Positions 34,936 to 43,601 of a DNA stretch of 64,000 bases are shown here, in pieces. The translations under genes were made by a program, and so were the position numbers. The DNA is taken from assembly GCF_000745015.1 (NCBI RefSeq), contig NZ_JQNA01000002.1, positions 2,666,001 to 2,730,000 on the forward strand, read 5' to 3'. Origin of the DNA: Burkholderia sp. 9120 (GTDB lineage Bacteria > Pseudomonadota > Gammaproteobacteria > Burkholderiales > Burkholderiaceae). Below the pieces are notes generated by a model. The model saw only the letters and a program-made list of their open reading frames with translations. It did no database searches and was not told where the DNA came from. Position 1 is the first letter of the stretch; the number at the start of each line of letters is the position of its first letter.

Positions 34936-36441
34936 TTACTGGCTGTTGGCGGTGGCCAGCGCACCGGCGCTGTTGGCGCCACCGAACAGGGCGGTCAGGT
35001 ATTGCGAGTTGCTGTTTGCACTCGCCATTAACGTGTTCAGCGCCGTGAACTGCGCCTGATACTGGCTCGTCAACTGCGCCGTGTAGTCGGCGAGCGCGCT
35101 TTGCTGCGAGGCGACGCTCTTCAGATCGGTGTTCAGCCCGGTGTTCTGGGTGTCGATGATGCCGCCGGTCTGCGTGAACGTCGTGATGTCGTTGTTCAAC
35201 TGCGCGGCAATGCCGGTGGTCGAGTTGAACAGCGAGGCGACCGTTGCCGGGTTGGCCGTCAGCGCGGTGGTCAGTGTCGGGCTGTCGACCACCAGGGTGC
35301 CGTCCGCCGGATCGTCTTTCAGCGTGATGCCGATCGACGCCAGCGTCGTGCCGGTGCTGCCCGAGCCGACCGCGCCGCCGACCACCGAGGCCAGTGCGTT
35401 CTGGATTGTCAGCAGCGTCGAGTCGCCCAGCAGCGGGCCTTGCGACGATGACGACGAGTTATACGAGGTGAGCGTGGCCATCGTCGTGACGACGGTGTTG
35501 TACAGGCTCACGAAGTTGTTGATCGCGCTGCTTTCCGCCGTCGTGTCCGGCGTAACGTTCAGCGTCTGCGACGTGCTGACGGCCGCCGCCGACAGATTCA
35601 GCGTGACGCCCGAAATGGCGCTCGTTACCGAGTTGCTTGCGCTGGTCGCGGCGATGCCGTTGATCGAGAACTCCGCGTCCTGCGCGAAGGTGCTTTGCGA
35701 CCAGGCGCTGCTCGTATTCGCCGAGGTAATGGTCGACTGACCGCCCGTCGTGCTGGCCGTCGACGTCACGCCGAGGCTCGACAGCCCGTTGTCGCTCGTG
35801 ACGTTGGTCGTCACGTTGATCACGTTGGCCGCGCCGCTGTTCGCCGAGCGCAGCACGAGGTGAGCGCCGTCCGTGCCGGTCACGACGGTAGCCGTCACGC
35901 CGGGGTTGCCGCTGGCGCCGTTGATCGCGGCCGCAATGCCGGACAGCGTGTTGTTGGTGCTGTCGATGTTGACGTTCACCGTCTGGCTGCCGAGCCCGAT
36001 CGTCAACGTGCCCGTGCCGAGTTGCGTGGTCGCGCCGAACGCCGCCGACGACAACGCCTGCGAACCGGCGATCTGTTGCACGGCAACCGTATAGCTGCCG
36101 GCCACGGCGCCCTTGCCGGCCGTAGCGGTCAGGCCGGTGCCGCTGGCGGTGGCGGTGAACGTGGACAACGTCGAACCGCTCGCCAGCCCGGCGATGCCGG
36201 ATTGGAGTGCGCTCAACGCGGCGCTCAGTGCGCCGTACGCGGAGAGTTTGGTGTTGTCGCTGGTTTGTTGCGCCGTCAACGCCGCGGCTTGTCCCGCGGT
36301 CTTGGCGTTCACGAGTGCCGTGACGAGCGTCGACACGTCCATCGACGAATTGCCTGTCGAGCCGCTGATGATCGACTGAGCGGCCGACTGCAGCGCAGCG
36401 TTAGCGCTCGCTGTAGAAGACGTGGTTGAGATCGAGGACAT
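34936..36441 (-). CDS. fliD: Flagellar filament capping protein FliD (HAP2)
   Basis: 501 residues. It forms the pentameric cap that folds flagellin at the filament tip. The FliD N-domain is visible (SSMDVSTLVTALVNAKTAGQAA, then KLSAYGALSAALSALQSGIA), followed by the Ser/Thr-rich variable domain. The C-terminal domain has NNFVSLYNTVVTTMATL, ASIGITLKDDPADGTLVVD, and a coiled-coil end (SVASQQSALADYTAQLTSQY). Ser and Thr are very abundant, which would suit O-glycosylation by the adjacent operon. It lies downstream of fliC, with fliT after it. Confidence 0.95.
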   Translation of the reverse strand: MSSISTTSSTASANAALQSAAQSIISGSTGNSSMDVSTLVTALVNAKTAGQAAALTAQQTSDNTKLSAYGALSAALSALQSGIAGLASGSTLSTFTATASGTGLTATAGKGAVAGSYTVAVQQIAGSQALSSAAFGATTQLGTGTLTIGLGSQTVNVNIDSTNNTLSGIAAAINGASGNPGVTATVVTGTDGAHLVLRSANSGAANVINVTTNVTSDNGLSSLGVTSTASTTGGQSTITSANTSSAWSQSTFAQDAEFSINGIAATSASNSVTSAISGVTLNLSAAAVSTSQTLNVTPDTTAESSAINNFVSLYNTVVTTMATLTSYNSSSSSQGPLLGDSTLLTIQNALASVVGGAVGSGSTGTTLASIGITLKDDPADGTLVVDSPTLTTALTANPATVASLFNSTTGIAAQLNNDITTFTQTGGIIDTQNTGLNTDLKSVASQQSALADYTAQLTSQYQAQFTALNTLMASANSNSQYLTALFGGANSAGALATANSQ

Positions 36442-36551
36442 GCAGAGGCTCCAGGCGTCTAGGAATCTGAAATTGGGTAGTGCGGGATGCTACAGCATCG
36501 GGTGTTGCAAATGCACATCGGGAGGCGAGCCTCCCGTTGCTTGAAACCCGA

Positions 36552-36584
36552 CTGCGCGCCGTCTCCTGATAGCGCGGCGCGCAG
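36552..36584 (-). terminator. Hairpin after fliC
   Basis: Ten-bp stem CTGCGCGCCG / CGGCGCGCAG with a 13-nt loop, 18 nt after the fliC stop, followed by TCGGGTTTC on the minus strand. The U-tract is poor. Confidence 0.55.
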
Positions 36585-36602
36585 CCGGTATTACGTCAGC
36601 TC

Positions 36603-37751
36603 TTATTGCAGGAGCTTCAGAACTTGCTGCGGGTTCGAGTTAGCTTGCGCCAACACCGAGATACCAGCTTGTTGCAGCACTTGCGCCTTGCTCAGGTTCG
36701 CCGTTTCTTGCGCGAAGTTGGCGTCCGTGATTTGCGACTGTGCCGACGACAGGTCGGTCGACTCAGCTTGCTGCGACGTGGCGATTGCCGTGAAGCGGTT
36801 TTGCGCGGCGCCCAGCGATGCTTGCAGGTTGTTGACCGTTTGCAGAGCGTTGTCGATGGAGACCATCGCTTCGTTCGCGCCGGTCACCGTGCCGATGTTC
36901 AGGCCCGAAACCGTCGGCGGGTTGTTGATCGCGTTGATCTGCGCAACCGATGCCGTTGCCACGCCCGAAGCCGTTGCACCCATTGCCGTCGCCAGCGTGG
37001 TGTTCAGCGTCAGGTTGGTGACCGCCGTGCCCGTACCCGCGGCAGTGCCTGCCGAGAAAATGTTGGAAACCGCGCCCGACGAGATCGCCTGGTTGTTCTG
37101 GTCCGTGAACGTGTAACCACCCTTGCCGTCCGACAGAACGTTCACCGAGGTGATCGTTGCGCCCGTGCTGGTGTACGTACCGGTCGAATCCGTGCTGATC
37201 GCAACCGTGCCGACCGTTTGACCGGTTTGCACCAGGCCGCCGCCGATCTTCGCTGCCGACATCGACTGGCTCAGGTTCAGGCTGATCGTCTGACCGACGT
37301 TCGCGCCGACCTGGAACGTCACGCTACCCGCCGAGCCGTCCAGAATGTTCGTGCCGTTGTACGTCGTTTGCGACGCGATACGGTTCACTTCCTGGATCTG
37401 TGCCGAAACTTCCTGTTGCAGTGCTGCCTGGTCGCTCGACGACAGCGTGCCGGTCGACGCTTGCACGGCCAACTGGCGAATACGTTGCAGGCTGGCGGTC
37501 AGCGATGACAGTGCGCTCGACGCGGTTTGAATCATCGACACGCCGTCGTTGGCGTTCGACACGCCTTGATTCAGACCGTTGATCTGCGTTTGCATACGCG
37601 TCGAGATCGCCAGACCTGCTGCATCGTCGGCCGCGCTGTTGATCCGCTTACCCGACGACAAACGCGTGATGGCTTGCGAGAGGGCGCTTTGCGAGCCATT
37701 AAGGTTTTGCTGTGCAACCAGCGAGTTGATGTTGCTATTGATTCCGAGCAT
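36603..37751 (-). CDS. fliC: Flagellin
   Basis: 382 residues. The conserved D0/D1 N-terminus (MLGINSNINSLVAQQNLNGS, RLSSGKRINSAADDAAGLAI) and C-terminus (DNALQTVNNLQASLGAAQNR, QAGISVLAQANSNPQQVLKL) frame a Ser/Thr/Gly-rich variable region of about 180 residues, the likely glycosylated surface part. It is the filament subunit. The ATG at 37751 is preceded by AGGAG and, about 90 nt upstream, by a near-perfect sigma-28 promoter. Confidence 0.98.
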   Translation of the reverse strand: MLGINSNINSLVAQQNLNGSQSALSQAITRLSSGKRINSAADDAAGLAISTRMQTQINGLNQGVSNANDGVSMIQTASSALSSLTASLQRIRQLAVQASTGTLSSSDQAALQQEVSAQIQEVNRIASQTTYNGTNILDGSAGSVTFQVGANVGQTISLNLSQSMSAAKIGGGLVQTGQTVGTVAISTDSTGTYTSTGATITSVNVLSDGKGGYTFTDQNNQAISSGAVSNIFSAGTAAGTGTAVTNLTLNTTLATAMGATASGVATASVAQINAINNPPTVSGLNIGTVTGANEAMVSIDNALQTVNNLQASLGAAQNRFTAIATSQQAESTDLSSAQSQITDANFAQETANLSKAQVLQQAGISVLAQANSNPQQVLKLLQ

Positions 37752-37838
37752 GAAAATCTCCTAAATAAGCCTTGAGCCCAATACGCCACGTTGGCATCGG
37801 CGGAAGCACTCGTTCATTGCTGGCCGCCTCAGTGAAGG

Positions 37839-37865
37839 TTGACGGCGCGTTAAAAAAAAACTTGA
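37839..37865 (-). promoter_or_regulatory. Sigma-28 (FliA) promoter of fliC
   Basis: The minus strand carries TCAAGTTT, exactly 11 nt, then GCCGTCAA; the sigma-28 consensus is TAAAGTTT-N11-GCCGATAA. The poly-T spacer is AT-rich. The distance of about 90 nt to the fliC start is normal. Confidence 0.88.
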
Positions 37866-38018
37866 GGCAATTTGTTCGAAGTCTTCCCAATTGTTTTACC
37901 GGCGCGACACCGTGCGAAACCGCTGGGAGGCGCTTGCAGCCTTGCTCGGCGCGCTCACTGCAGGTATTGAAAAGAGGGCGTATTCTCGTTTTTTCTTGTA
38001 ACAAACTCGGGAGAAATC

Positions 38019-38960
38019 ATGCAGAAACGCAAGGTTGGAAGATCCGAATTGCAGGTCGCGCCGCTCATGTTTGGCGGCAATGTTTTCGGCTGGACCGCGG
38101 ATGAAGCGACCTCGTTTTCCATTCTGGATGCGTTCGTCGACGCCGGTCTCGACTTCATCGATACCGCCGACGTCTACTCCGCGTGGGTGCCGGGCAACCG
38201 GGGCGGCGAGTCGGAGACCATCATCGGCAAGTGGTTCCGGCAGAGCGGCAAGCGCGACCGGATCGTGCTGGCGACCAAGGTCTCTAAGCATCCGCAGCGT
38301 CTGGGGTTGTCGGCGGCCAACATTCAGGCAGCGGTCGAAGATTCGCTGCGACGCCTGCAAACGGATTACATCGACATCTATTTTTCCCACGACGACGACA
38401 CGGCCACACCGCTCGCCGAAACGCTCGGTGCTTATCAGAAGCTGATCGAGGCCGGCAAGGTGCGGGTGATCGGCGCGTCGAACTATGGCGGCGCGCGGAT
38501 CGAGGCGGCGCTGGCGGTGTCGCGTCAGCACGGACTGCCCGAATATCAGCTGCTGCAGCCGGAGTACAACCTGTATGATCGCGCCGCGTATGAACGCGAC
38601 AACGAACCGGTCGCATTGGCCAATCAGCTCGGGGTGGTCGTGTACTACAGCCTTGCGAGCGGCTTTCTGTCCGGTAAATATCGATCGACGACGGATCTGG
38701 CGAACAAGGTGCGCGGCGGCCGCGTCGAAAAGTATCTGAACGAACGCGGCTTGCGGATTCTCGGCGCGCTCGACCGGGTCGCCGACCAGCATGGCAGCAC
38801 GCCGGCCACCGTCGCCCTGGCCTGGTTGATCGCGCGGCCCAGCGTGACGGCGCCGATTGCCAGCGCGACCTCGGTCGAGCAGCTGAAAAGCCTCGTGGCG
38901 GCCGTCCACCTGATGCTCACTGGCGCCGATATTCGCGAGCTGGACGAGGCGAGTGCGTGA
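38019..38960 (+). CDS. Aldo/keto reductase
   Basis: 313-residue (alpha/beta)8 NADPH-dependent oxidoreductase. It starts MQKRKVGRSELQVAPLMFGG and has the catalytic Asp-Tyr in FIDTADVYSAWVPGN, the Lys in LATKVSKH, and the His in DIYFSHDDDT. The C-terminal NADPH site includes GVVVYYSLASGFLSGKYR and PIASATSVEQLKSLV. It resembles the YajO/YhdN-like AKR subgroup. The physiological substrate is unknown. It is monocistronic and divergent from fliC. Confidence 0.93.
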   Translation: MQKRKVGRSELQVAPLMFGGNVFGWTADEATSFSILDAFVDAGLDFIDTADVYSAWVPGNRGGESETIIGKWFRQSGKRDRIVLATKVSKHPQRLGLSAANIQAAVEDSLRRLQTDYIDIYFSHDDDTATPLAETLGAYQKLIEAGKVRVIGASNYGGARIEAALAVSRQHGLPEYQLLQPEYNLYDRAAYERDNEPVALANQLGVVVYYSLASGFLSGKYRSTTDLANKVRGGRVEKYLNERGLRILGALDRVADQHGSTPATVALAWLIARPSVTAPIASATSVEQLKSLVAAVHLMLTGADIRELDEASA

Positions 38961-39320
38961 CGCTCGGATGGCCTGGCGCAATCGCTAAACCCCTGGTAGG
39001 ATGGAGAGTTTCCTGATATCATCGGGAGTGAATTGAGATCTTTGCCTGTTCCGTCAATGTTTTTCGTTGATGAAAGGTTGGCGAAACGGCAACAGACGCG
39101 GCTTTTTGCATTAACGTCTGTCCGCGTTCGGCGGTGAACTCCCCACCTCTCTTTTCCGGCCTCCGTGGCCGCTTTGCCTCTCGTTTCATTCGTGGTTTGG
39201 CCGGGTTCTGCCCGCGTTTGCCTGTTACTGGCCATGAATCGAAACGACCGGAGGGCCGGCGCGTGAGCGGTTTCCCGCCACGCAAATTAACCCGTATCAA
39301 GTGATTGATTTAGGAATTAC
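38961..39320 (+). promoter_or_regulatory. Long leader in front of rpsU, no other gene seen
   Basis: 360 bp without a supported frame. It must contain the rpsU promoter and possibly a structured leader; no specific element could be assigned. Confidence 0.4.
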
Positions 39321-39533
39321 ATGACGACGATTCTTCTGAAGGAAAACGAGCCGTTCGAAGTGGCGATTCGCCGCTTTCGTCGCGCAATCGAAAAGAATGG
39401 CCTGATCGCTGAACTGCGTGAGCGCCAATCGTACGAAAAGCCGACTACGGCACGTAAGCGCAAGAAGGCTGCTGCTGTGAAGCGCCTGCACAAGCGCCTG
39501 CGCAGCCAGATGCTGCCGAAAAAGCTGCACTAA
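39321..39533 (+). CDS. rpsU: 30S ribosomal protein S21
   Basis: 70 residues starting [20 protein letters not shown] and ending in the Lys/Arg-rich [16 protein letters not shown], diagnostic of S21. It binds the 30S platform near the 3' end of 16S rRNA and supports initiation. AGGAATTAC precedes the start, and a terminator follows the gene. Confidence 0.97.
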   Translation: MTTILLKENEPFEVAIRRFRRAIEKNGLIAELRERQSYEKPTTARKRKKAAAVKRLHKRLRSQMLPKKLH

Positions 39534-39555
39534 GCACGCTTTTTTAGCACGGCCG

Positions 39556-39604
39556 AACGGCGGTGTGAGCTTCGAAAGAAGCCACATCGCCGTTTTGCTT
39601 TTGG
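39556..39604 (+). terminator. Terminator after rpsU
   Basis: Long, slightly imperfect stem (AACGGCGGTGTGaGCTTC / GAAGCcACAtCGCCGTT) with GAAA loop, then TTGCTTTTGG. Confidence 0.85.
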
Positions 39605-39642
39605 GGCTTTGAAAGCCTTTTGAGGGCAGTCGTTTTGGGGGA

Positions 39643-40068
39643 TTAAGCGGCGCTTTTCAGTCGCTCGGCTGACAGGCTGAATTGGACGGCGATCGAGCTC
39701 AATCGCTCGCGCCATTCCCAGGTGCCGAACACGTCGTGGACGTTCTGCAGGCAACTGAGCAGGTCGATGGTGGTTGGATCGTAGACATTGAGGCGCGCGC
39801 GCAGCAGCGCCTTCTTCAGCGCCGACACGCCCACGTCCATGTAAGCGGGCACCTGCACGGGCGTTTTGCCGATGTAGCGCACGGGAATGCCTTCCATCGC
39901 GCTCATGTAGTCGAGCGGCTTGATGAAGCTGCCGACCGGACAGCCGCCGCAATAACCGCGGTAGGCGCCACCGCCGCGCGGCAACAGCGCCGCGCGCTTC
40001 TGGCCGAGCAGATGACTCACGGCCTGGTCGAAAATATCCTGATGCGTCAGGAAGCTAAGCGTTTTCAT
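39643..40068 (-). CDS. Conserved hypothetical protein with CGGCPVG motif
   Basis: 141 residues, MKTLSFLTHQDIFDQAVSHL at the start. The middle has a Gly/Cys cluster (GGGAYRGYCGGCPVGSFI), then FIKPLDYMSAMEGIPVRYIG and a C-terminal helical part (TWEWRERLSSIAVQFSLSAE). I do not recognise a family. The CxxC could bind a metal or form a disulphide; there is no signal peptide, so it should be cytoplasmic. It is monocistronic, convergent with rpsU, 139 bp from the tag gene. Confidence 0.75.
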   Translation of the reverse strand: MKTLSFLTHQDIFDQAVSHLLGQKRAALLPRGGGAYRGYCGGCPVGSFIKPLDYMSAMEGIPVRYIGKTPVQVPAYMDVGVSALKKALLRARLNVYDPTTIDLLSCLQNVHDVFGTWEWRERLSSIAVQFSLSAERLKSAA

Positions 40069-40207
40069 GGTTGGTCTCCCACGCGTTCCGCAGCGGTTAT
40101 TCGTTGTTAGTGCGCATGACGATCAGTATCAGGCGCGCACCGATTAACGAAGCCCCGACTAGCGTGACGAAAGACCCTCAATTCGCGGGTTTGGCGCGTC
40201 GGCCGCT

Positions 40208-40804
40208 TCAACTTGCCTTGCGGTTGCGTCCCTTCTTGCCAAGCGCCGCGCATTGCGCGCGGCACATGCAACCCGTCTCGTGGTCGTTCACCATGCCGAC
40301 CGCCTGCATGAACGCATAGCAGATGGTCGATCCGACAAACTTGCAGCCGTAGCGTTTGAGTGCCTTGCTGAGCGCGTCCGAAACTTCAGTCGACGCTGGT
40401 GCCTGCTTATACGAAGCCCAATCGTTCTGGATGGGCGTCTGATCCACGAACGACCATACGAAGTTCGCCAGCGAGCCGTGCTCGCTCTGAATCTGCTGCA
40501 CGGCGCGCGCATTGGTGATCGCCGCTTCGATCTTGCCGCGATGGCGCACGATGCTTTCGTCCGTGACCAGCGCCTCCACGTGTTTCGGCGTAAAGCGGGC
40601 AACCTTGTCGATATCGAAATCGACGAAAGCGCGGCGGTAGCCGGTCCGTTTATTGAGAATCGTCGACCACGACAAGCCCGCCTGCGCGCCTTCCAGCACC
40701 AGCATCTCGAACAGATGCTGGTCGTCGCGCGAGGGCACGCCCCATTCGGTGTCGTGATAGTGTGCGAGCGATTCGCTCGACGCCCAGTTGCATCGCTGTG
40801 TCAC
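40208..40804 (-). CDS. tag: DNA-3-methyladenine glycosylase I
   Basis: 198 residues. It removes 3-methyladenine from alkylated DNA. The zinc-snap ligands are present (C5 in MTQRCNWASS, H17 in YHDTEWGVP, and HETGCMC near the C-terminus). The catalytic Glu lies in LEGAQAGLSWSTILNKR, and the conserved TPIQNDW and SDALSKALKRYGCKFVGSTI also match Tag. Length is normal (~190). Transcribed alone. Confidence 0.96.
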   Translation of the reverse strand: MTQRCNWASSESLAHYHDTEWGVPSRDDQHLFEMLVLEGAQAGLSWSTILNKRTGYRRAFVDFDIDKVARFTPKHVEALVTDESIVRHRGKIEAAITNARAVQQIQSEHGSLANFVWSFVDQTPIQNDWASYKQAPASTEVSDALSKALKRYGCKFVGSTICYAFMQAVGMVNDHETGCMCRAQCAALGKKGRNRKAS

Positions 40805-40944
40805 GGTCGTGCTCCTGCGTTGTCATGTCGCCCGCCAGCATAGCCGAAGCCGCATGCGGCGCAAGCTGGCCATTCGGCCGATTGCGGGATTGAATCGGAC
40901 CTGCCACGCTACGCGTTATTCACCTTCTGAACTCTTTTAATTCG

Positions 40945-41826
40945 ATGAACCAAGACCTCTTTCTGATCGGCGTTGACGGCGGCGGTAGCGGCACGCGAGT
41001 GGTGCTCGGCGACGCGCAGGGCCGCGAACTGGCGCAGGCGGCAAGCGGGCCGTCGGGTTTGGGGCTGGGCGTCGAGCGCGCGTGGCAATCTATCGCGGCC
41101 GGTTGCGGTGACGCATTCGCGAGCGCCGGGATCGCGCTCGACTGGTCGCGCTGCGTGCTGGGCTGTGGTTTGGCAGGGGTCAACAATCGCGAATGGCTCG
41201 CCGCGTTTCGCGCGCAGGCGCCCGCTGTGGCGGGGCTCGCGGTAGAAAGCGACGCCTACACCACGTTACTCGGCGCGCACGGCGGCGCGCATGGCGTGAT
41301 CGTCGCGCTGGGCACCGGCAGCGTGGCGGCTGCGCTCCACAGCGACGGCGAATGCCGCATCATCGGTGGCTTCGGCTATCCGTCGGGCGACGAGGCGAGC
41401 GGTGCGTGGCTCGGCCTGCGCGCCATCGTGCATGCGCAGCAATCGCTCGACGGGCGCGCACCCCGCGACGATCTCGCGCAGGCGCTGCTTGCCCACACCG
41501 GCGCGCATGACCGCGACAGCCTGGTCGTCTGGCTTTGCGAGGCCAATCAGACCGCTTATGCGAGACTCGCGCCGATCGTCATCGCGCATCGCACGCATCC
41601 GTTTGCGGCGCGTCTGCTCGATGAGGCGGGTGTTGAAGTGGGCAAGATGATCGCTGCGCTGGATTCCTCGGCGAGCCTGCCGGTTGCCTTGTGCGGTGGC
41701 CTTGGCGCACCTCTGCGCGAGCATGTGCCGCAGGCTTACCAGGCAAGGTTGCGCGAACCGTTGGCCGACTCAGCGCATGGTGGCTTGCAACTGGCGCAGC
41801 GCGAAGCCCAGCGCATTGCCCGTTGA
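40945..41826 (+). CDS. BadF/BadG/BcrA/BcrD-type ATPase, probable N-acetylglucosamine kinase
   Basis: 293 residues of the ASKHA fold. The phosphate-1 loop is LIGVDGGGSGTRVVLGD, the connect/phosphate-2 region is GVIVALGTGSVAAAL followed by IGGFGYPSGDEASGAWLGLR, and the adenosine loop is LPVALCGGLGAPL. This subgroup includes eukaryote-like GlcNAc kinases and bacterial N-acetylglucosamine/glucosamine kinases, which phosphorylate amino sugars before catabolism. The sugar specificity is inferred. It is not in an operon. Confidence 0.88.
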   Translation: MNQDLFLIGVDGGGSGTRVVLGDAQGRELAQAASGPSGLGLGVERAWQSIAAGCGDAFASAGIALDWSRCVLGCGLAGVNNREWLAAFRAQAPAVAGLAVESDAYTTLLGAHGGAHGVIVALGTGSVAAALHSDGECRIIGGFGYPSGDEASGAWLGLRAIVHAQQSLDGRAPRDDLAQALLAHTGAHDRDSLVVWLCEANQTAYARLAPIVIAHRTHPFAARLLDEAGVEVGKMIAALDSSASLPVALCGGLGAPLREHVPQAYQARLREPLADSAHGGLQLAQREAQRIAR

Positions 41827-41915
41827 ATTCGCCGGTTAAGCGCGCCGGTTAAACTCGCCCGCTGAGTTCGCCCGCTGAGTTCGCCGGCTAAGCCCGCTGG
41901 CTTAAGCTCGCCAGG
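41827..41915 (+). repeat. Degenerate short tandem repeats, unit 13-15 bp
   Basis: About seven imperfect copies of CGCC[GC]G[CG]T[GT]A[AG]... follow the kinase stop codon: variants such as CGCCGGTTAA, CGCCCGCTGAGTT (twice in a row) and CGCCGGCTAAGCC. No open frame is supported across the array. Confidence 0.65.
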
Positions 41916-42059
41916 TGAGTCTACAAGCTGAACGCGCCGGCTACGTTTGCGCGGCAGAATGCGCCTGCTAACTTTGGCCGCCGGCCGTGAAGACCAAAGC
42001 CGCGACTTCGTCAGGCAACGGTAAAATACGCGCTTCGACGCTGCCCGGTTGCTCACACC

Positions 42060-42881
42060 ATGTACAAAGTCATTGCCACGGATCTCGACGGCACTCTGCT
42101 CAACGCGGATCATCAGGTGGACCCGTTCACGGTCGCCACCGTGCGCAAGCTGGAAAGCGACGGGCTGCACTTCGTGATTGCAACGGGCCGTCACTATTGC
42201 GACGTCGCGGGTATTCGCGACGTGCTGGGCATCAGCCCGTATCTGATTACGTCGAACGGCGCGCGCATTCATGCGCCGGACAACACGGTGATCCACGCCG
42301 ACGACCTGCCGCCGGCAATCGTGCAGCGCCTCGTGCAGCCGGAAATCGTCGGCGAGCATGGCCGCGTCATCGTCAACCTGTTCGCCGATCAGGCGTGGTT
42401 GATCGATCGCGATGCGCCGGATCTGTTGAAATTCCATCAGGATTCCGGCTTCACCTACGAGGTGACCGATCTGCCGAAACACAACGGCGCCGACATCGCG
42501 AAGGTTCTCTATATCGGCGACCCCGCCGATCTCGCGCAAGTGGCAACGAACCTCGCGCGCGAATTCGGCGACGCGTTGTACGTCACGTATTCGCTGCCGG
42601 ACTGCCTGGAGGTGATGACGTCGAACGTATCGAAGGGACGTGCGTTGCAGATCGTGCTCGGGCGCCTCGGCGTCAATGCCGCGCAGTGCGTGGCGTTCGG
42701 CGACAACATGAACGACATCGACCTGCTGGAGACGGCGGGCCATCCGTTCATGATGAACAACGCCAATCCGGATCTCATCACGCGCCTGCCGAACGTGCCG
42801 CGTATCGGCAACAATTTCGAGGCGGGCGTTGCGCACCATCTGCGTAAGCTTTTCTCGCTCAACGACGAGTTGATGTCGTGA
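42060..42881 (+). CDS. Cof-type HAD-IIB phosphatase
   Basis: 273 residues. HAD motif I VIATDLDGTLLNADH, motif II FVIATGRHY, a Cof-type cap (LPPAIVQRLVQPEIVGEHGR), then the catalytic Lys VSKGRALQIVL and motif IV CVAFGDNMNDIDLLETAG. This class dephosphorylates sugar phosphates and cofactor phosphates (Cof, YbiV, YidA); specificity cannot be assigned. It ends near a hairpin terminator. Confidence 0.94.
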   Translation: MYKVIATDLDGTLLNADHQVDPFTVATVRKLESDGLHFVIATGRHYCDVAGIRDVLGISPYLITSNGARIHAPDNTVIHADDLPPAIVQRLVQPEIVGEHGRVIVNLFADQAWLIDRDAPDLLKFHQDSGFTYEVTDLPKHNGADIAKVLYIGDPADLAQVATNLAREFGDALYVTYSLPDCLEVMTSNVSKGRALQIVLGRLGVNAAQCVAFGDNMNDIDLLETAGHPFMMNNANPDLITRLPNVPRIGNNFEAGVAHHLRKLFSLNDELMS

Positions 42882-42890
42882 GCTGAAATG

Positions 42891-42930
42891 AAACCGGCCC
42901 GGTTCCAGTTTCATGGAAGCGGGCCGGTTT
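42891..42930 (+). terminator. Hairpin after the Cof-type gene
   Basis: AAACCGGCCCG / CGGGCCGGTTT stem with an 18-nt loop (42891-42930), 10 nt after the stop codon. Weak T-run. Confidence 0.7.
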
Positions 42931-43013
42931 CGGACGCGAGCCGTTTGAAAACCCCGTGCAGCGCGCGCTCAGTGATTCAGCGGCATCGTAGGGCGCGTTA
43001 CCGCGCCGAACCA

Positions 43014-43316
43014 TCAGCCGTGCCATCCACCGCGGTAACCGCCGCGATCGTCATGGCCCCCGCGTCGGTCGTTGTGATCCCAGCCACGCTCATACCGGTG
43101 GTCATGGCGATAGTAATCGCCGCGATCATAGCGATGGTCCCATCCGCCATTGCGGTAGTAGACCGGTTGCGGCGCTGCGTAGACCGGAGCGGGCTGCGCA
43201 TAAACCGGTGCGCCGAGCGACAGGCCGATGTTCAGATCCGTATGCGCTTGCGCGACACCGCATACGCCGACCGCGAGTCCGGCGGCAACCAGCAAGTGAG
43301 TGACGATGCGTTTCAT
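43014..43316 (-). CDS. Small secreted His/Asp/Tyr-rich protein
   Basis: 100 residues. Signal peptide MKRIVTHLLVAAGLAVGVCG ending VAQA, then a Pro/Ala/Tyr stretch (APVYAQPAPVYAAPQPVYY) and a C-terminal part dominated by H, D, R, G and Y (WDHRYDRGDYYRHDHRYERG). Low-complexity exported proteins of this kind are frequent in Burkholderia. The His/Asp composition could bind metals; no function is known. The start at 43316 has CAGGAG upstream; the longer frame lacks a signal peptide at its start. Confidence 0.8.
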   Translation of the reverse strand: MKRIVTHLLVAAGLAVGVCGVAQAHTDLNIGLSLGAPVYAQPAPVYAAPQPVYYRNGGWDHRYDRGDYYRHDHRYERGWDHNDRRGGHDDRGGYRGGWHG

Positions 43317-43601
43317 GTTGTTCTCCTGTGAGGCGACGAGTGTTTGTCGCACAGGACCAATGTACGCATGCCGGCACGCGGTGACTGCGACGAGATGTTA
43401 CGGACTGCAAGCATCTTCACAGGGTTGAAAGCTCACTGAAGCTTGGTCTACAACCCACCTCGCTGCATGATCGCTTCAGTCAACTACCTGTTCCATAAGC
43501 GATTTCAGCACGTCGACGAATGAAGAATCACGTCGGCGCAAAGATTGGCCAGAAACCTGGCCGCCGAGCCCGTAATCGCGACTTACATCTGTATTACCGA
43601 A

